A stretch of DNA of 64,000 bases from Massilia varians (GCF_027923905.1 NZ_AP026966.1:4279001-4343000), one strand, 5' to 3'; numbered from the stretch's first letter, positions 7,473 to 17,095 are shown. Translations and numbers: made by a program. The notes: generated from the letters alone by a model not told the origin.

Positions 7473-8749
7473 TGGATGCCCAGGTCGAGCGCAGCATCGC
7501 CGCCGTCTGGCGCATCGAGTCGGCCAGGATCGTGGCGGTCGTGGCGCGCATGGTGCGCGACGTCGGCCTGGCCGAGGAGCTGGCCCAGGACGCTCTGGTG
7601 GTGGCCCTCGAGCACTGGCCGCGCCAGGGCATACCGGACAATCCCGGCGCTTGGCTCACCACCACGGCCAAGCATGCCGCGCTCGACCGCCTGCGCCGCG
7701 ACCGCCTGCTGCGCCAGAAGCTGGAGCGCATCGGCCTCGACCTCGAAGCCCAGCAAGCCCTGGTCGTACCCGATTTCGTCGACAGCCTCGACGACGCCCG
7801 CCAGGACGTGATTGGCGACGACCTGCTGCGCCTGATGTTCACCGCCTGCCACCCGGTGCTCTCGCTCGACGCCCGCCTGGCGCTCACGCTCAAGCTGCTG
7901 GGCGGCCTGTCGACCCAGGAGATCGCCCGCGCCTTCCTGGTGCCGGAGGCCACCATGGCCCAGCGCATCGTGCGCGCCAAGCGCACCCTGGGCGAGGCGC
8001 GCGTGCCCTTCGAACTGCCGCCACCGAGCGAGCTGGGCGAACGCCTCGGCGCCGTGCTGGAAGCGGTCTACCTGATCTTCAACGAAGGCTATACCGCCAC
8101 CGCCGGCGAGGACTGGATGCGCCCCGCCCTGCTCGAGGAAGCCTTGCGCCTGGGGCGCATGCTGGCCGAGCTGGCCCCGAGCGAGCCGGAGGCGCACGGC
8201 CTGGTCGCGCTGATGGAGCTGCAGGCCTCGCGCATGGGAGCGCGCCTCGACGCCGAAGGGCGCCCGGTGCTGCTGCTCGACCAGGACCGCGCGCGCTGGG
8301 ACGGGGTGCTGGTGCGGCGCGGCCTGGCGGCGCTCGCGCGCGCCGCGCAGCTCGGCCAGGCGCGCGGCCCCTATGTGCTGCAGGCCGAGATCGCGGCCTG
8401 CCACGCCCGCGCCCGCGCTGCCGGCGACACCGACTGGCGGGCGATCGCGGCGCTGTACGCCGAGCTGGCGCAGGTCCAGCCTTCGCCGGTGGTCGAACTG
8501 AGCCGCGCGGTGGCAGTGGGCATGGCCGACGGTCCGGCCGCCGGCCTGCTGCTCGCCGATGCGCTGCTCCTGGACGGCAAGCTGGCCGGCTACCACTGGC
8601 TGCCGAGCGTGCGCGCCGACCTGCTCGCCAAGCTGGGACGCCTCGAGGAAGCGCGCCGCGAATTCGAACGCGCCGCCGCCATGACCGCCAACAGCCGCGA
8701 GCGCGAACTGCTGCTCGCACGCGCCCGCGCGCCGCACCCCTCTCCGTGA
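7472..8749 (+). CDS. ECF42-type RNA polymerase sigma factor with C-terminal TPR-like extension
   Basis: A 425-residue sigma factor. Residues about 10-75 are region sigma-2 (WRIESARIVAVVARMV), and about 120-175 are region sigma-4 with a helix-turn-helix (LGGLSTQEIARAFLVPEATMAQRI). The remaining 240 residues are an alpha-helical, TPR/SnoaL-like extension containing the family-typical IFNEGYTAT. This layout identifies ECF group 42, which lacks a classical anti-sigma factor and is regulated through the C-terminal extension. Neighbouring DGPF/YciI genes are its usual targets. The start ATG at 7472 overlaps the VOC stop (TGATG). No anti-sigma gene is seen nearby. Confidence 0.9.
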   Translation: MDAQVERSIAAVWRIESARIVAVVARMVRDVGLAEELAQDALVVALEHWPRQGIPDNPGAWLTTTAKHAALDRLRRDRLLRQKLERIGLDLEAQQALVVPDFVDSLDDARQDVIGDDLLRLMFTACHPVLSLDARLALTLKLLGGLSTQEIARAFLVPEATMAQRIVRAKRTLGEARVPFELPPPSELGERLGAVLEAVYLIFNEGYTATAGEDWMRPALLEEALRLGRMLAELAPSEPEAHGLVALMELQASRMGARLDAEGRPVLLLDQDRARWDGVLVRRGLAALARAAQLGQARGPYVLQAEIAACHARARAAGDTDWRAIAALYAELAQVQPSPVVELSRAVAVGMADGPAAGLLLADALLLDGKLAGYHWLPSVRADLLAKLGRLEEARREFERAAAMTANSRERELLLARARAPHPSP

Positions 8750-8836
8750 ACCGGCGCAGATTGTCGGTGCTGTTGGAAGCAATGGCCTTATCATGCCCGG
8801 TATTCCAATAACATCACAATCCGGCTGGGAGTCCCG

Positions 8837-9727
8837 ATGAAATTCCGCTTCTGGGGGGTGCGTGGTTCGATCCCGTCGCCAGGCCCACGCACGGCGCGCT
8901 ACGGCGGCAACACCACCTGCATCGAAGTGCGCAGCGACGATGGCACCCTGATCATCCTCGACGCCGGCACCGGCCTGTTCCCGCTGGCCCAACGCCTGGT
9001 GGCGCAGCCGGCGCCGATCCAGGCCAACCTCTTCATCACCCACAGCCACTGGGACCACATCCATGGGCTGCCCTTCTTTACCCCGCTGTTCATCGAGGGC
9101 AGCCGGGTGCGCCTGCACGGCGCCCACGATCCGGCAAGCGGCCAGGGCATCGAGCACGTGATGGCGGTGCAGCTGCAGAACATCTACTTCCCGGTCAGCG
9201 AAACCCAGATGGATGCCACCATCGAGTACCGCACCCTCGACATCGGCACGCCGGTCGCGGTCGGCGATGCGGTGGTCGACAACGTCCTGATGAACCACCC
9301 GGTCACCAACCTCGGCTACCGGATCTCCTGCAATGGCCGCTCGCTGTTCTTCACTGGCGACCACGAACCCTGGCACAACCCCTATCCGCCGGGCGATTCG
9401 GCCTTCGACGCGTTCGAGGCGCACCTGGGCGAGCGCCAGCGCGCGATCGACGCCGCCATGGCGGGCGTGGACGCACTGGTCGTCGACTGCTCCTACACCC
9501 GCGAGGAATACCCGTCCAAGGCCGGCTGGGGCCACGGCACCTTCGATGCCGCCATCGAGATGGCGCTGCGCGTGGGCGCGCGCGCCCTGTACTGCACCCA
9601 CCACGAGCCGACCCGCGGCGACGACGAGCTCGAGGCCGCATTCGCCGCCGTGATGGCGCGCTACCGCGAGCACCTGGGCGAGCTGCAGGTGCGGCTGGCC
9701 TTCGAAGGCCTGGAAATCACGCTGTGA
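8837..9727 (+). CDS. MBL-fold metallo-hydrolase
   Basis: A 296-residue cytoplasmic metallo-beta-lactamase-fold enzyme. The metal-binding signature is HSHWDH (H69-D73-H74), with further likely ligands in TGDHEP and YCTHHEP. The N-terminus MKFRFWGVRGSIPSPG is characteristic of the subgroup near phosphoribosyl cyclic phosphodiesterases and cyclic-nucleotide phosphodiesterases. The start ATG at 8837 follows GGGAG at 8827-8831. It is preceded by 87 bp of non-coding sequence, so it is probably independent of the sigma factor gene. It converges on the pullulanase gene. The exact substrate is unknown. Confidence 0.87.
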   Translation: MKFRFWGVRGSIPSPGPRTARYGGNTTCIEVRSDDGTLIILDAGTGLFPLAQRLVAQPAPIQANLFITHSHWDHIHGLPFFTPLFIEGSRVRLHGAHDPASGQGIEHVMAVQLQNIYFPVSETQMDATIEYRTLDIGTPVAVGDAVVDNVLMNHPVTNLGYRISCNGRSLFFTGDHEPWHNPYPPGDSAFDAFEAHLGERQRAIDAAMAGVDALVVDCSYTREEYPSKAGWGHGTFDAAIEMALRVGARALYCTHHEPTRGDDELEAAFAAVMARYREHLGELQVRLAFEGLEITL

Positions 9728-9770
9728 TGCATGCCGGCCAGGACCATCCTGCATCCTGGCCGTTTGCCGC

Positions 9771-12700
9771 TTACTCCTCGCCGCGGCTCGCTCCCTTCTC
9801 GACGAACACCGCCGCCGTGCGCGCCGGGATCGTGAAGCTGCCGTCGGCGTCGCCGTAGCCGGAGGTCTTCACCACCGGGTCAGTCGAGCTGACCTGCACC
9901 TGGTGCAGCTTGAACTTGCGCCCCTTGAGCTCCGGAATCGCGATCGTCTTCGCTTCCTTGTCCACGTTGAACAGCACCGCCACGCTGCGGTAGCGCGCGT
10001 CCGGGTAGCGGCCCGGCTGTTCCGCGTCGATGTGCATCACCACCAGGCCGGGCAGCTGGTCCGGCCCGGTATTGTAGAAGCGCAGGCGCTGTTCCACGTC
10101 CTTCGCGCTGCGCAGCCGGAACAGGCTGCTGTCGCTGCGGATCCGCAGCAGGTCTTCGAACGCCTCCCTGGCCGCCAGGATCGCCCTGGTGTCCGGCTTG
10201 ATCAGCGGGTTTTCCAGCACTGGCCGCATCAGGTCCCAGTTGTCGCGGTTCTTGTCGGCGGAAGGCAAGCCCACGCCGAAGTTGTTCGACGCATAGCTGT
10301 AGTCGAGGCGGTTGAACCAGTCGCCCGCGTTGTAGCTGTCGCGGTCGAGCGACTTGGAACGCAGCAGCTCCTGGCCCGCATGAATGAAGGGAATGCCCTG
10401 CGAAAGCAGCACGATGGCCGCACCCAGGTTCTGCACCCGCACCCGGTCCGCCAGCGAGGTCGATTGCGGCAGGCGGAAGGCGTTGATGTCGAACAGGGTC
10501 TGGTTGTCGTGCTTCTCGACGTAGTTGATGGTCTCGACCGGGCTGGCGGTGTAGCCGGCGCGCTGGCCGAAGTAGTCGATGTCGGCATTGCTGCGCAGCG
10601 AACCGAAGCGGTCGACGAAGCGGTAGTCGCGCAGGGTGCCCGACAGGCCCACGCGCACCAGGTCGGCCAGGCGCAGCGCATCGTCGCGCGACTGCCTGGC
10701 CAGGTGGTTCGGGTCGACCCAGGCGCCGTTGATGAAGCCCTGCTGGCTAATCAGGTTCTCGCCGCCGTCGCAGCAGCCGCCGCCGCGCACCGTGTCGCGC
10801 AGGCGGTCGTTGAAGGAGCCGATGCCGGTGCCGAACAGGTTGGCCTGGCGCGCCGTCACGAAGCGCCGGTCATCGGCGACCGCGCCGAAGTTCCAGCCTT
10901 CGCCGTACAGGTAGATCTCGCGGCCGGCGGCCTGGTTCACGTGCGCCTGCAAGCCCTTCATCACGCTCAGCGGCGCGAAGCTCATGATGTCGAAGCGGAA
11001 GCTGTCGACCTTGTACGCGCTGGCCCACAGCGCCACCGAGTCGCGCATCAGCTTGGCCATCATGGTGTGCTCGGCGGCGGTGTCGGCGCAGCAGCTGTCG
11101 TTCAGGTTGGCGCCCTTCTCGTTCAGGCGGTAGTAATAGGCCGGCACGATCTTGTCTAGGGTCGACAGCGGTCCCTGCTGCGAGGCGCTGGTGTGGTTGT
11201 AGACCACGTCCATGGCGACCCGCAGGCCGGCCTCGTGCAGGCTCTGCACCATCTCGCGGAACTCGCGCACGCGCGCGGCGCCGTCGTTGGCGTTCGAAGC
11301 ATAGCTGCCTTCCGGCGCGTTGTAGTGCACCGGATCGTAGCCCCAGTTGAAGCAGTCGGCATCGCGCACCGCCTCGATCGCGGCCTGCTGGGCGCTTGAC
11401 GCCGGGCCGGCATCCGGGATCGCCGGCGACAGGCAGCCGGCTTCGTTGACGCTGGCGATGTCGAACACGGGCAGCAGGTGCACGTGGCTCAGGCCCGCCT
11501 TCTGCAGCGACTGCAGGTGGCGCATGCCGCGCGAGTTGCGTTCGGCGAAAGCCAGGTACTTGCCGCGCCGCGCGGCCGGCACCGAGTCGTCGTTGACCGA
11601 GAAGTCGCGCACGTGCAGCTCGTAGATGGAGATGTCGGCCGGGTGCGCGAGCGCCGGGATGCGATGCTTGTCCCAGTTGCGCGGCTTGAGCTCGGGGCTG
11701 TCGAGGTTGGCGAGAAAGCTGCGCGCGCTGTTGGCGTTCAGGCTCACCGAATAAGGGTCGGTGACGGTATTCGTCACCAGCGTGTTGTCGGCCCAGCGCG
11801 ACAGCACCTTGACGGTATAGGTGTAGTAGGCGCGGTTGGTCCAGCCGGCGTTGGGCGCGGTGTAGCTCCATACCCCGGTGGCGCTATCCAGGCGCATCGG
11901 CAGCTGGCTGGCGGCGGGGGCGTTCGCGTCCGGATAGATGTCGAGCGCCACCGACTTGGCGGTCGGCGCCCACAGGCGGAAGGTCGGCACCCCGGCGCCG
12001 TTGAAGCTCACGCCGAGTTCGGTATTGACGGCGCGCGCGCCAAACACGTCGTCGAGCATGCCGGCGCTCTGCAGCGAGGTCACCTGCACCAGCTTGCCGG
12101 CCGCGTCGAACTGGGCGATCGCGAACTGGGCGCTAACCAGGGCCGCGACCCTGGCCGCATCAAACGCCGACAGGGCCAGGCCGGTGCTGCCCGCCAGGTG
12201 CGGGTAGTTCGCGCTGACCGCGTCCGGCAGCGGCGCCAGGCGCAGGTCCATGCTGCCGTCGGCACCGGTGACGCCAGCCGCGCCCGAGCCGAGGCCGCCG
12301 TTGACGGCGTAGTACAGCTTGTAGCTGCCGCTGGCAGGCGCGCCCGGCCAGGCCAGTGTCCCGGCGGCCAGCCAGTGGGCGCCGGCCTGGGCCAGGCTGC
12401 CGTAGCTGAGCGCGGGCGGCACGGTGTAGATGCTGCAGTCGCCCTCCAGCAGCCAGATCTCGTGGCCACGGCTACCCACGTCGGCGGGTAGCGGCGCGCC
12501 CTGGTCGGCGCCGCAGTTCTTGGTGCCGCTGCCGTCGGTGACGAGGAACCACAGGGCGGTCTTGTTTGCTGCCAGCGGGATGTCGACCCAGCCACCGAAA
12601 TCGTCGCTCTGCGTGAACATGAAGCGGTCCGTGATCCAGGCCGAACTGGGCCTGGCCGGGCCGTCCCAGGAATACACGCCCCACTGGGCGGTGTCGTTCT

Positions 12701-12878
12701 GGACGCGGCGGAAATGGATGCGGATCGTGCCGGGCGCGACCGGCGCGGCGGCGCTTGCCGCCGGCTGCTGGGCGAAGGCACCGGCCGCGGGCAGGCCGAT
12801 GCCGGCGACCGCCGCCAATAGTCCGCACACGGCCAAACCGTGCCGTAGCGGTGAAGTCAAACTACTTCTAGTGCGCAT
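9771..12878 (-). CDS. Secreted pullulanase-type alpha-1,6-glucosidase (GH13)
   Basis: A 1035-residue enzyme that cleaves alpha-1,6 branches in pullulan, amylopectin or glycogen. Residues 1-37 are a signal peptide ending AGAFAQQ, so it is exported. A CBM41-like starch-binding domain follows (about 45-150, IRIHFRRVQ and WGVYSW), then a second beta domain, a CBM48 module (about 310-400) and the GH13 barrel. Catalytic residues are visible in DSFRFDIM (nucleophile Asp), YLYGEGWNFG (acid/base Glu) and VEKHDNQTLFD. The start ATG at 12878 is chosen for the AAAGGGGACACC ribosome-binding region and the signal peptide; a longer frame reaches 12959 without family support. No other maltodextrin genes are nearby. 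Confidence 0.92.
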   Translation of the reverse strand: MRTRSSLTSPLRHGLAVCGLLAAVAGIGLPAAGAFAQQPAASAAAPVAPGTIRIHFRRVQNDTAQWGVYSWDGPARPSSAWITDRFMFTQSDDFGGWVDIPLAANKTALWFLVTDGSGTKNCGADQGAPLPADVGSRGHEIWLLEGDCSIYTVPPALSYGSLAQAGAHWLAAGTLAWPGAPASGSYKLYYAVNGGLGSGAAGVTGADGSMDLRLAPLPDAVSANYPHLAGSTGLALSAFDAARVAALVSAQFAIAQFDAAGKLVQVTSLQSAGMLDDVFGARAVNTELGVSFNGAGVPTFRLWAPTAKSVALDIYPDANAPAASQLPMRLDSATGVWSYTAPNAGWTNRAYYTYTVKVLSRWADNTLVTNTVTDPYSVSLNANSARSFLANLDSPELKPRNWDKHRIPALAHPADISIYELHVRDFSVNDDSVPAARRGKYLAFAERNSRGMRHLQSLQKAGLSHVHLLPVFDIASVNEAGCLSPAIPDAGPASSAQQAAIEAVRDADCFNWGYDPVHYNAPEGSYASNANDGAARVREFREMVQSLHEAGLRVAMDVVYNHTSASQQGPLSTLDKIVPAYYYRLNEKGANLNDSCCADTAAEHTMMAKLMRDSVALWASAYKVDSFRFDIMSFAPLSVMKGLQAHVNQAAGREIYLYGEGWNFGAVADDRRFVTARQANLFGTGIGSFNDRLRDTVRGGGCCDGGENLISQQGFINGAWVDPNHLARQSRDDALRLADLVRVGLSGTLRDYRFVDRFGSLRSNADIDYFGQRAGYTASPVETINYVEKHDNQTLFDINAFRLPQSTSLADRVRVQNLGAAIVLLSQGIPFIHAGQELLRSKSLDRDSYNAGDWFNRLDYSYASNNFGVGLPSADKNRDNWDLMRPVLENPLIKPDTRAILAAREAFEDLLRIRSDSSLFRLRSAKDVEQRLRFYNTGPDQLPGLVVMHIDAEQPGRYPDARYRSVAVLFNVDKEAKTIAIPELKGRKFKLHQVQVSSTDPVVKTSGYGDADGSFTIPARTAAVFVEKGASRGEE

Positions 12879-13187
12879 GGTGTCCCCTTTGTCATTGTTT
12901 TTACACGCCATTACCCGGGCAGCGAGGCCGCGAGCGGCAACGGTGGCGAGCGCCACCATGTAATATTACTACCAGCGTGCATACAAATGTAAAGGAACAC
13001 GAAACAAATCCACGTGGTCGGGAGCCGTACGGTTGCGCTTCGCTCCCTTATGCACCATTGCCGGATCTGCAACTCAAATTCGATAAATTTCTTGCGCAAA
13101 GAATCACAAGACCGTAATATCCATTAGGAAATAAACGTTAATAATATTCAACATGGCGCTATCCGCCTTCCTACCCGGAGCTCTCTC
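12879..13187. promoter_or_regulatory. Divergent intergenic region between the pullulanase and PEP-CTERM genes (309 bp)
   Basis: Markedly more AT-rich than its surroundings, with TAATATTAC at 12960-12968 and AATAAACGTTAATAATATTC at 13131-13150. It must carry the promoters of both flanking genes. I see GGAG before the PEP-CTERM start. I looked for a sigma-54 element of the TGGCAC-N5-TTGC type, known for some PEP-CTERM genes, and did not find one. No convincing CRP-type or MalT-type box is assigned. Confidence 0.4.
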
Positions 13188-14303
13188 ATGATCGCTCGCA
13201 CTACCATTGCGCTTGCCGCAGTCATGCTGTGTTACGCCAGCCAGGCAAACGCAGGACCGCTGTCCGCCAGCGAGATGCTTCAGCAGTTCAACGTTGTCGT
13301 CAGCGGCAACCTGAATTCGACCTCGCACGTCGACGGCCGCACCTATGTCGGCGGCAATGTGACTGGCGGAGACTATGTGCAGCACCCGGGCAGGACGGCG
13401 CCCTCGCGCTATGCCGGCCTGACCGTCGGCGGCAATACCGGCGGCAACGTGAAGGTGAATGGCCTGGGCGCTGTGGTCGGCGGCAACGCCAGCGGCCTGA
13501 CCGTCAACGCCGGCGAAAGCCACATCGGCGGCGCGGCGTCGAACGCCAGCTTCAATGGCAATGTCTGGATCGGCGGCGCCGCTTCCAACGTGAATTTCGG
13601 CCAGAAGATCCACGCCGCCAGCTACAGCGGCGTCAACCTGAACGGCAAGGTGCTGGACGCGACCACGGCCACGATGGACGGCACGCTGGCGGCGTCGGCC
13701 TCTACCGATGTCGGATCGGTAATGGGCAGCCTGTCCTCCCAGTTGTCGGCGCTGCAGGCCACCGCCGGCACCTCAGTCCTGTTCAGCAACAACAACCAGC
13801 GGGTCACGTTTTTCGGCATCCCGGTCGACGGCTTGCTGGTGTTCGACCTGACCGCGCTCGACAGCAAGATCTTCTCGTCGACCACCACCGACCTGAGTTT
13901 CAGGCTGAACGGCGCCAGCACGGTCATCTTCAACACCGACGACAAGGTCCTGAATCTCAGCGCCAACTTCGACGAGGCGCGCAGCCTGGGCAGTTCGCTG
14001 ATCTGGAATTTTGCAGGCGCCAACAGCGTGAGCGTCGGGCGCAGCTTCGGCGGCCAGGTGCTGGTGGCGGATGGCACGTTCAGCAATACCGGCGGCGCCA
14101 ACGTCGAAGGCGGCGTGTATGCCAGGAGCCTAGACCAGTATGGCGAGATCCACCTGCAGGCCTTCACCGGATCGCTACCCGAATCCGTGGCGGTGCCGGA
14201 ACCGGCGAGCCTGGGATTGCTGCTGACCGGCGTGGGGATGATGGGCTTCATGCGTTGGCGGCGCAAGGCCGCGCGGGTAAAAGGAGCCGGCGCGGCGGCA
14301 TGA
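13188..14303 (+). CDS. Choice-of-anchor A family protein with PEP-CTERM sorting signal
   Basis: A 371-residue exported protein. Residues 1-22 are a signal peptide (ending QANAG). The body is a glycine- and asparagine-rich beta structure (SGNLNSTSHVDGRTYVGGN and several GGNxxG repeats) of the choice-of-anchor-A type. The C-terminus has the complete PEP-CTERM signal: VPEPASLGLLLTG, a hydrophobic helix and the basic tail MRWRRK. Such proteins are processed and anchored or released by an exosortase, often with exopolysaccharide or biofilm matrix. No exosortase lies in this window. The gene is divergent from the pullulanase gene and stands alone. Confidence 0.9.
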   Translation: MIARTTIALAAVMLCYASQANAGPLSASEMLQQFNVVVSGNLNSTSHVDGRTYVGGNVTGGDYVQHPGRTAPSRYAGLTVGGNTGGNVKVNGLGAVVGGNASGLTVNAGESHIGGAASNASFNGNVWIGGAASNVNFGQKIHAASYSGVNLNGKVLDATTATMDGTLAASASTDVGSVMGSLSSQLSALQATAGTSVLFSNNNQRVTFFGIPVDGLLVFDLTALDSKIFSSTTTDLSFRLNGASTVIFNTDDKVLNLSANFDEARSLGSSLIWNFAGANSVSVGRSFGGQVLVADGTFSNTGGANVEGGVYARSLDQYGEIHLQAFTGSLPESVAVPEPASLGLLLTGVGMMGFMRWRRKAARVKGAGAAA

Positions 14304-14315
14304 GCGCCAGCCGCT

Positions 14316-17012
14316 TCATGAATGCGGTTCAAGGCGGGCCCGGACCTGCGGCAGCCGGCACGCGTCCGGCGGCACCGGGCGCGAGAAGAAGTAGCCCTGC
14401 CCCTCGTCGCAGCCGAGGCTCTGCAGCAGCCACATCTGCTCCTGGCTCTCGATACCTTCGGCAACCACCCGCATGCCGAGCGCGTGCGCCATCGCGACCA
14501 TCGAGGCGATCAGCGTGTCCCCTTCCGGTTCTGCGATCCGCAATATGAAGGCGCGGTCGATCTTGAGCACGTCGAAGCGCAGCTTCTGCAACTGCGACAG
14601 CGCCGAGTAGCCGGTGCCGAAGTCGTCGATGCACAGCTTGATGCCCAGTGCGCGCAGCTGGCTGAACACGGCCGACTGGCCGATCCCCTCCTGCATCATC
14701 GACGATTCGGTCACTTCGATTTCCAGCAGCGCCGGGTTGACGCCGTGGCGCGCAATCGCGCTGCGGAACTGGGCCATCACGTCGGACTGGCTGAACTGGC
14801 GCGGCGAGATGTTGACCGAGACCGGCACCAGGTCCGCCCCAGCGCGCGCCCAGCAGGCCAACTGGCGGCACACGCCGTCGATCACCTGCTCCCCCAGGCG
14901 CACGATTAGGCCGGTTTCTTCGAGCAGTCCGATGAAGCCGTCGGGACCGGTCAAGCCCTGGCCCGGGCGCTCCCAGCGCACCAGCGCCTCCATGGCGCAG
15001 ACGGCGCCCGTGCGCAGGTCGACGCGCGGCTGGTAGTGAACGACGAACTGGCACCGGTCGAGCGCCTGACGTAGTTGCATTTCGGTCTCCAGCCTGCCCC
15101 GGATGGCTTCGAAGAAGCGCGGCTGGAAGAAGCAAAACCTGCCCTTCCCTTCGGTCTTGACGGCATACATCGCGATGTCCGCGTGCTTGAGCAGGGTCTG
15201 TGCATCACTGCCATGCTCGGGGAACAGGGCGATGCCGATCGACGCGCCGAGCACATGGGTGGCGTTCTGGAGCTGGAAGCCGTCCCGGAAAGCGGACAGC
15301 AGCTGCCGGGCTGCCTGTGCGACGTCGTCCGGCCCGGCGACCTGCTCCAGCACCACCACGAATTCGTCGCCGCCCAGGCGCACCACATGGTCACCCGGCC
15401 GCATCGCCATCTTCAGTCGCGTGCCGACGGTGCGCAGCAAGTCGTCGCCGGCCGCATGACCGAGGGCGTCGTTGACAGTCTTGAAGCCGTCCAGGTCGAT
15501 GAACAGCACCGCCATCCCTTGCCCCGCGGCGCAGGCAGCGGCGATTGCCCGCGGCAGGTACTGCTGGATCCAGAAACGGTTGGGAAGCCCGGTCAGGGCG
15601 TCCGAATTACTGCGGCGCTCCAACTCGGTCAAGTAGGCCTTCGATTCGCTGATGTCGCGGATCGTCACCGCCAGGTCGGCCCCGTCGCGCACCGCCTTGT
15701 AGCGGATCCATCGTGCCTGCAGCGGCTGGTCCAGGCCCGGCGACACCGGCAGCTCACGCTCGTAGATGCCGCTGTCGAGTGCCTTGCACAGCCGTTCGCA
15801 TGACTTCCGGAACAGCGCGCCCTGATAAAACTCGGACAGGCGATGCCCGATCAGCTCATCCGGACGCTTGCCGAACATGGCGGCCCCGTGCTGATTGCAG
15901 TCGACGACGCTGAAGTCGCGCACGACCCCATCCCGGTCGCGCACCGGACGGTTGATGAAGAAGCCGTCGCCCGCATTCTCCGTGGCGAGCCGGTAGGTGG
16001 CACGCAGCGACTCGATCTGATGGCGGCGCCAGCGCGCGTGGACATGCAGGCCGGCGCCGGCCAGCGCGGCCAGCAGGAGCACCGCGATACCGGCCCGGGT
16101 AACGCGCAACGTCGCTTCACGCACTTCCCGGAAGCGCGCCATCGCCGCGCTCTCGTCGAGCGCGACCACGGCGGCCAGAGCGGGGACATGAAAGCGCCGC
16201 CACGCCGCCACGCGGGTCCGTCCGTCGGCGAACCATGCGCGTCCGTCGAGCCACTCCGTCCCTTCCGGCGCATGGACAAGCGGCGAGGCCAGCAGGAAGG
16301 GTTTCTTGTAGGAATGGATGGTGGAACCGCTGCGGCTGGCGAGGATGGCGCCGTTTGCGTCCATCACGGCAACGAAACCATGGCTGCCCATGGTCGGCGC
16401 GGCATAGTGCTGGGTGAAGAACGCAGGCAGGACCGTGATCACGACCAAGCCATCGAAGCTGCCCCCCGACGTCAGCAGGGGACGCGAAAACGCCACCACT
16501 TCGCGCCCGGTCAACTCGCCGTCAAAAGGCGCGCTCAGCTGGAGCTGATCGGCACCGGACGCCCGCTGCGCGGTGAAAAACGCGAAGGCGCCGACATCCA
16601 TGCCGACGGCTCGCGGGTGAGTGCTGGACGTGACCACGCCGTGGCGGTCGATGATGAGAATTGCGGAGATATATTCACGAGAGAATATCCCTGACTCAAG
16701 GGTGCCAGCCAGGCCGTTGCGCTGGCCGGGCCTGCCCCAGCCGTGGCGCACCAGCCGCAGCAGGCGGTCGCAGTCGGCAACCGAGCGCTGCGTGCGGATG
16801 ACCAGATTCTGCATGAAGGCGTCGACCTGGCGCTCCAGCGCGGCTGCATGGTCGCGCTGCGCGTGCCGGATATCGCGCGCTGCATGGTCCCACCAGGCGG
16901 CAGCCAGTCCCAATGCACCTGCGGCCCACAAGAGCAGCAGCCACCGCTGACGGCGGAGAAAAACCAGCACTGGCGGGACTACGGCGGAAACGGACAAATG
17001 ATCGGTCGGCAA
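14316..17012 (-). CDS. Membrane diguanylate cyclase/phosphodiesterase (sensor-PAS-GGDEF-EAL)
   Basis: About 898 residues. A first membrane helix (RWLLLLWAAGALG), a periplasmic Cache-like sensor of about 250 residues and a second helix are followed by PAS, GGDEF and EAL domains. The cyclase site GGDEF is intact, with an inhibitory RxxD site five residues before it (RPGD). The EAL domain keeps MEALVRW, EVTES and DDFGTGYS, so both activities for making and breaking cyclic di-GMP look possible. The start is uncertain: I prefer TTG 17012, just before the signal anchor. An ATG at 17108 would add 32 unusual Cys/Pro-rich residues and place a large hairpin (17038-17095) inside the coding region. Confidence 0.88.
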   Translation of the reverse strand: MPTDHLSVSAVVPPVLVFLRRQRWLLLLWAAGALGLAAAWWDHAARDIRHAQRDHAAALERQVDAFMQNLVIRTQRSVADCDRLLRLVRHGWGRPGQRNGLAGTLESGIFSREYISAILIIDRHGVVTSSTHPRAVGMDVGAFAFFTAQRASGADQLQLSAPFDGELTGREVVAFSRPLLTSGGSFDGLVVITVLPAFFTQHYAAPTMGSHGFVAVMDANGAILASRSGSTIHSYKKPFLLASPLVHAPEGTEWLDGRAWFADGRTRVAAWRRFHVPALAAVVALDESAAMARFREVREATLRVTRAGIAVLLLAALAGAGLHVHARWRRHQIESLRATYRLATENAGDGFFINRPVRDRDGVVRDFSVVDCNQHGAAMFGKRPDELIGHRLSEFYQGALFRKSCERLCKALDSGIYERELPVSPGLDQPLQARWIRYKAVRDGADLAVTIRDISESKAYLTELERRSNSDALTGLPNRFWIQQYLPRAIAAACAAGQGMAVLFIDLDGFKTVNDALGHAAGDDLLRTVGTRLKMAMRPGDHVVRLGGDEFVVVLEQVAGPDDVAQAARQLLSAFRDGFQLQNATHVLGASIGIALFPEHGSDAQTLLKHADIAMYAVKTEGKGRFCFFQPRFFEAIRGRLETEMQLRQALDRCQFVVHYQPRVDLRTGAVCAMEALVRWERPGQGLTGPDGFIGLLEETGLIVRLGEQVIDGVCRQLACWARAGADLVPVSVNISPRQFSQSDVMAQFRSAIARHGVNPALLEIEVTESSMMQEGIGQSAVFSQLRALGIKLCIDDFGTGYSALSQLQKLRFDVLKIDRAFILRIAEPEGDTLIASMVAMAHALGMRVVAEGIESQEQMWLLQSLGCDEGQGYFFSRPVPPDACRLPQVRARLEPHS

Positions 17013-17037
17013 GGTCTCTTCGCTGCACGCGTGAATA

Positions 17038-17095
17038 TATGGACGGCATGGACGGGGCGTATCGCAGTATACCCCGTGAAACGATGCCGTCCATA
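17038..17095 (-). promoter_or_regulatory. 58-nt hairpin immediately upstream of the GGDEF-EAL start
   Basis: TATGGACGGCAT (17038-17049) is exactly complementary to ATGCCGTCCATA (17084-17095). Inside it ACGGGG (17052-17057) pairs with CCCCGT (17072-17077). If translation starts at TTG 17012, this hairpin occupies the 5' leader about 25 nt before the start. It could be an RNA control element, an operator dyad or an upstream terminator. It does not match the GEMM-I cyclic di-GMP riboswitch that I know. Confidence 0.5.

Noticed and set aside
7421..9754. Open frame of 777 codons on the minus strand opposite the sigma factor and MBL genes
   Set aside because: It spans two good plus-strand genes and their intergenic gap, has no recognisable motif, and has shadow-like composition.
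12879..13187. Sigma-54 promoter for the PEP-CTERM gene
   Set aside because: No TGGCAC-N5-TTGC-like pair could be found on the plus strand.
17038..17095. Cyclic di-GMP riboswitch before the GGDEF-EAL gene
   Set aside because: The hairpin is real but lacks the conserved loop sequences of the GEMM riboswitches, so I report only a structure.
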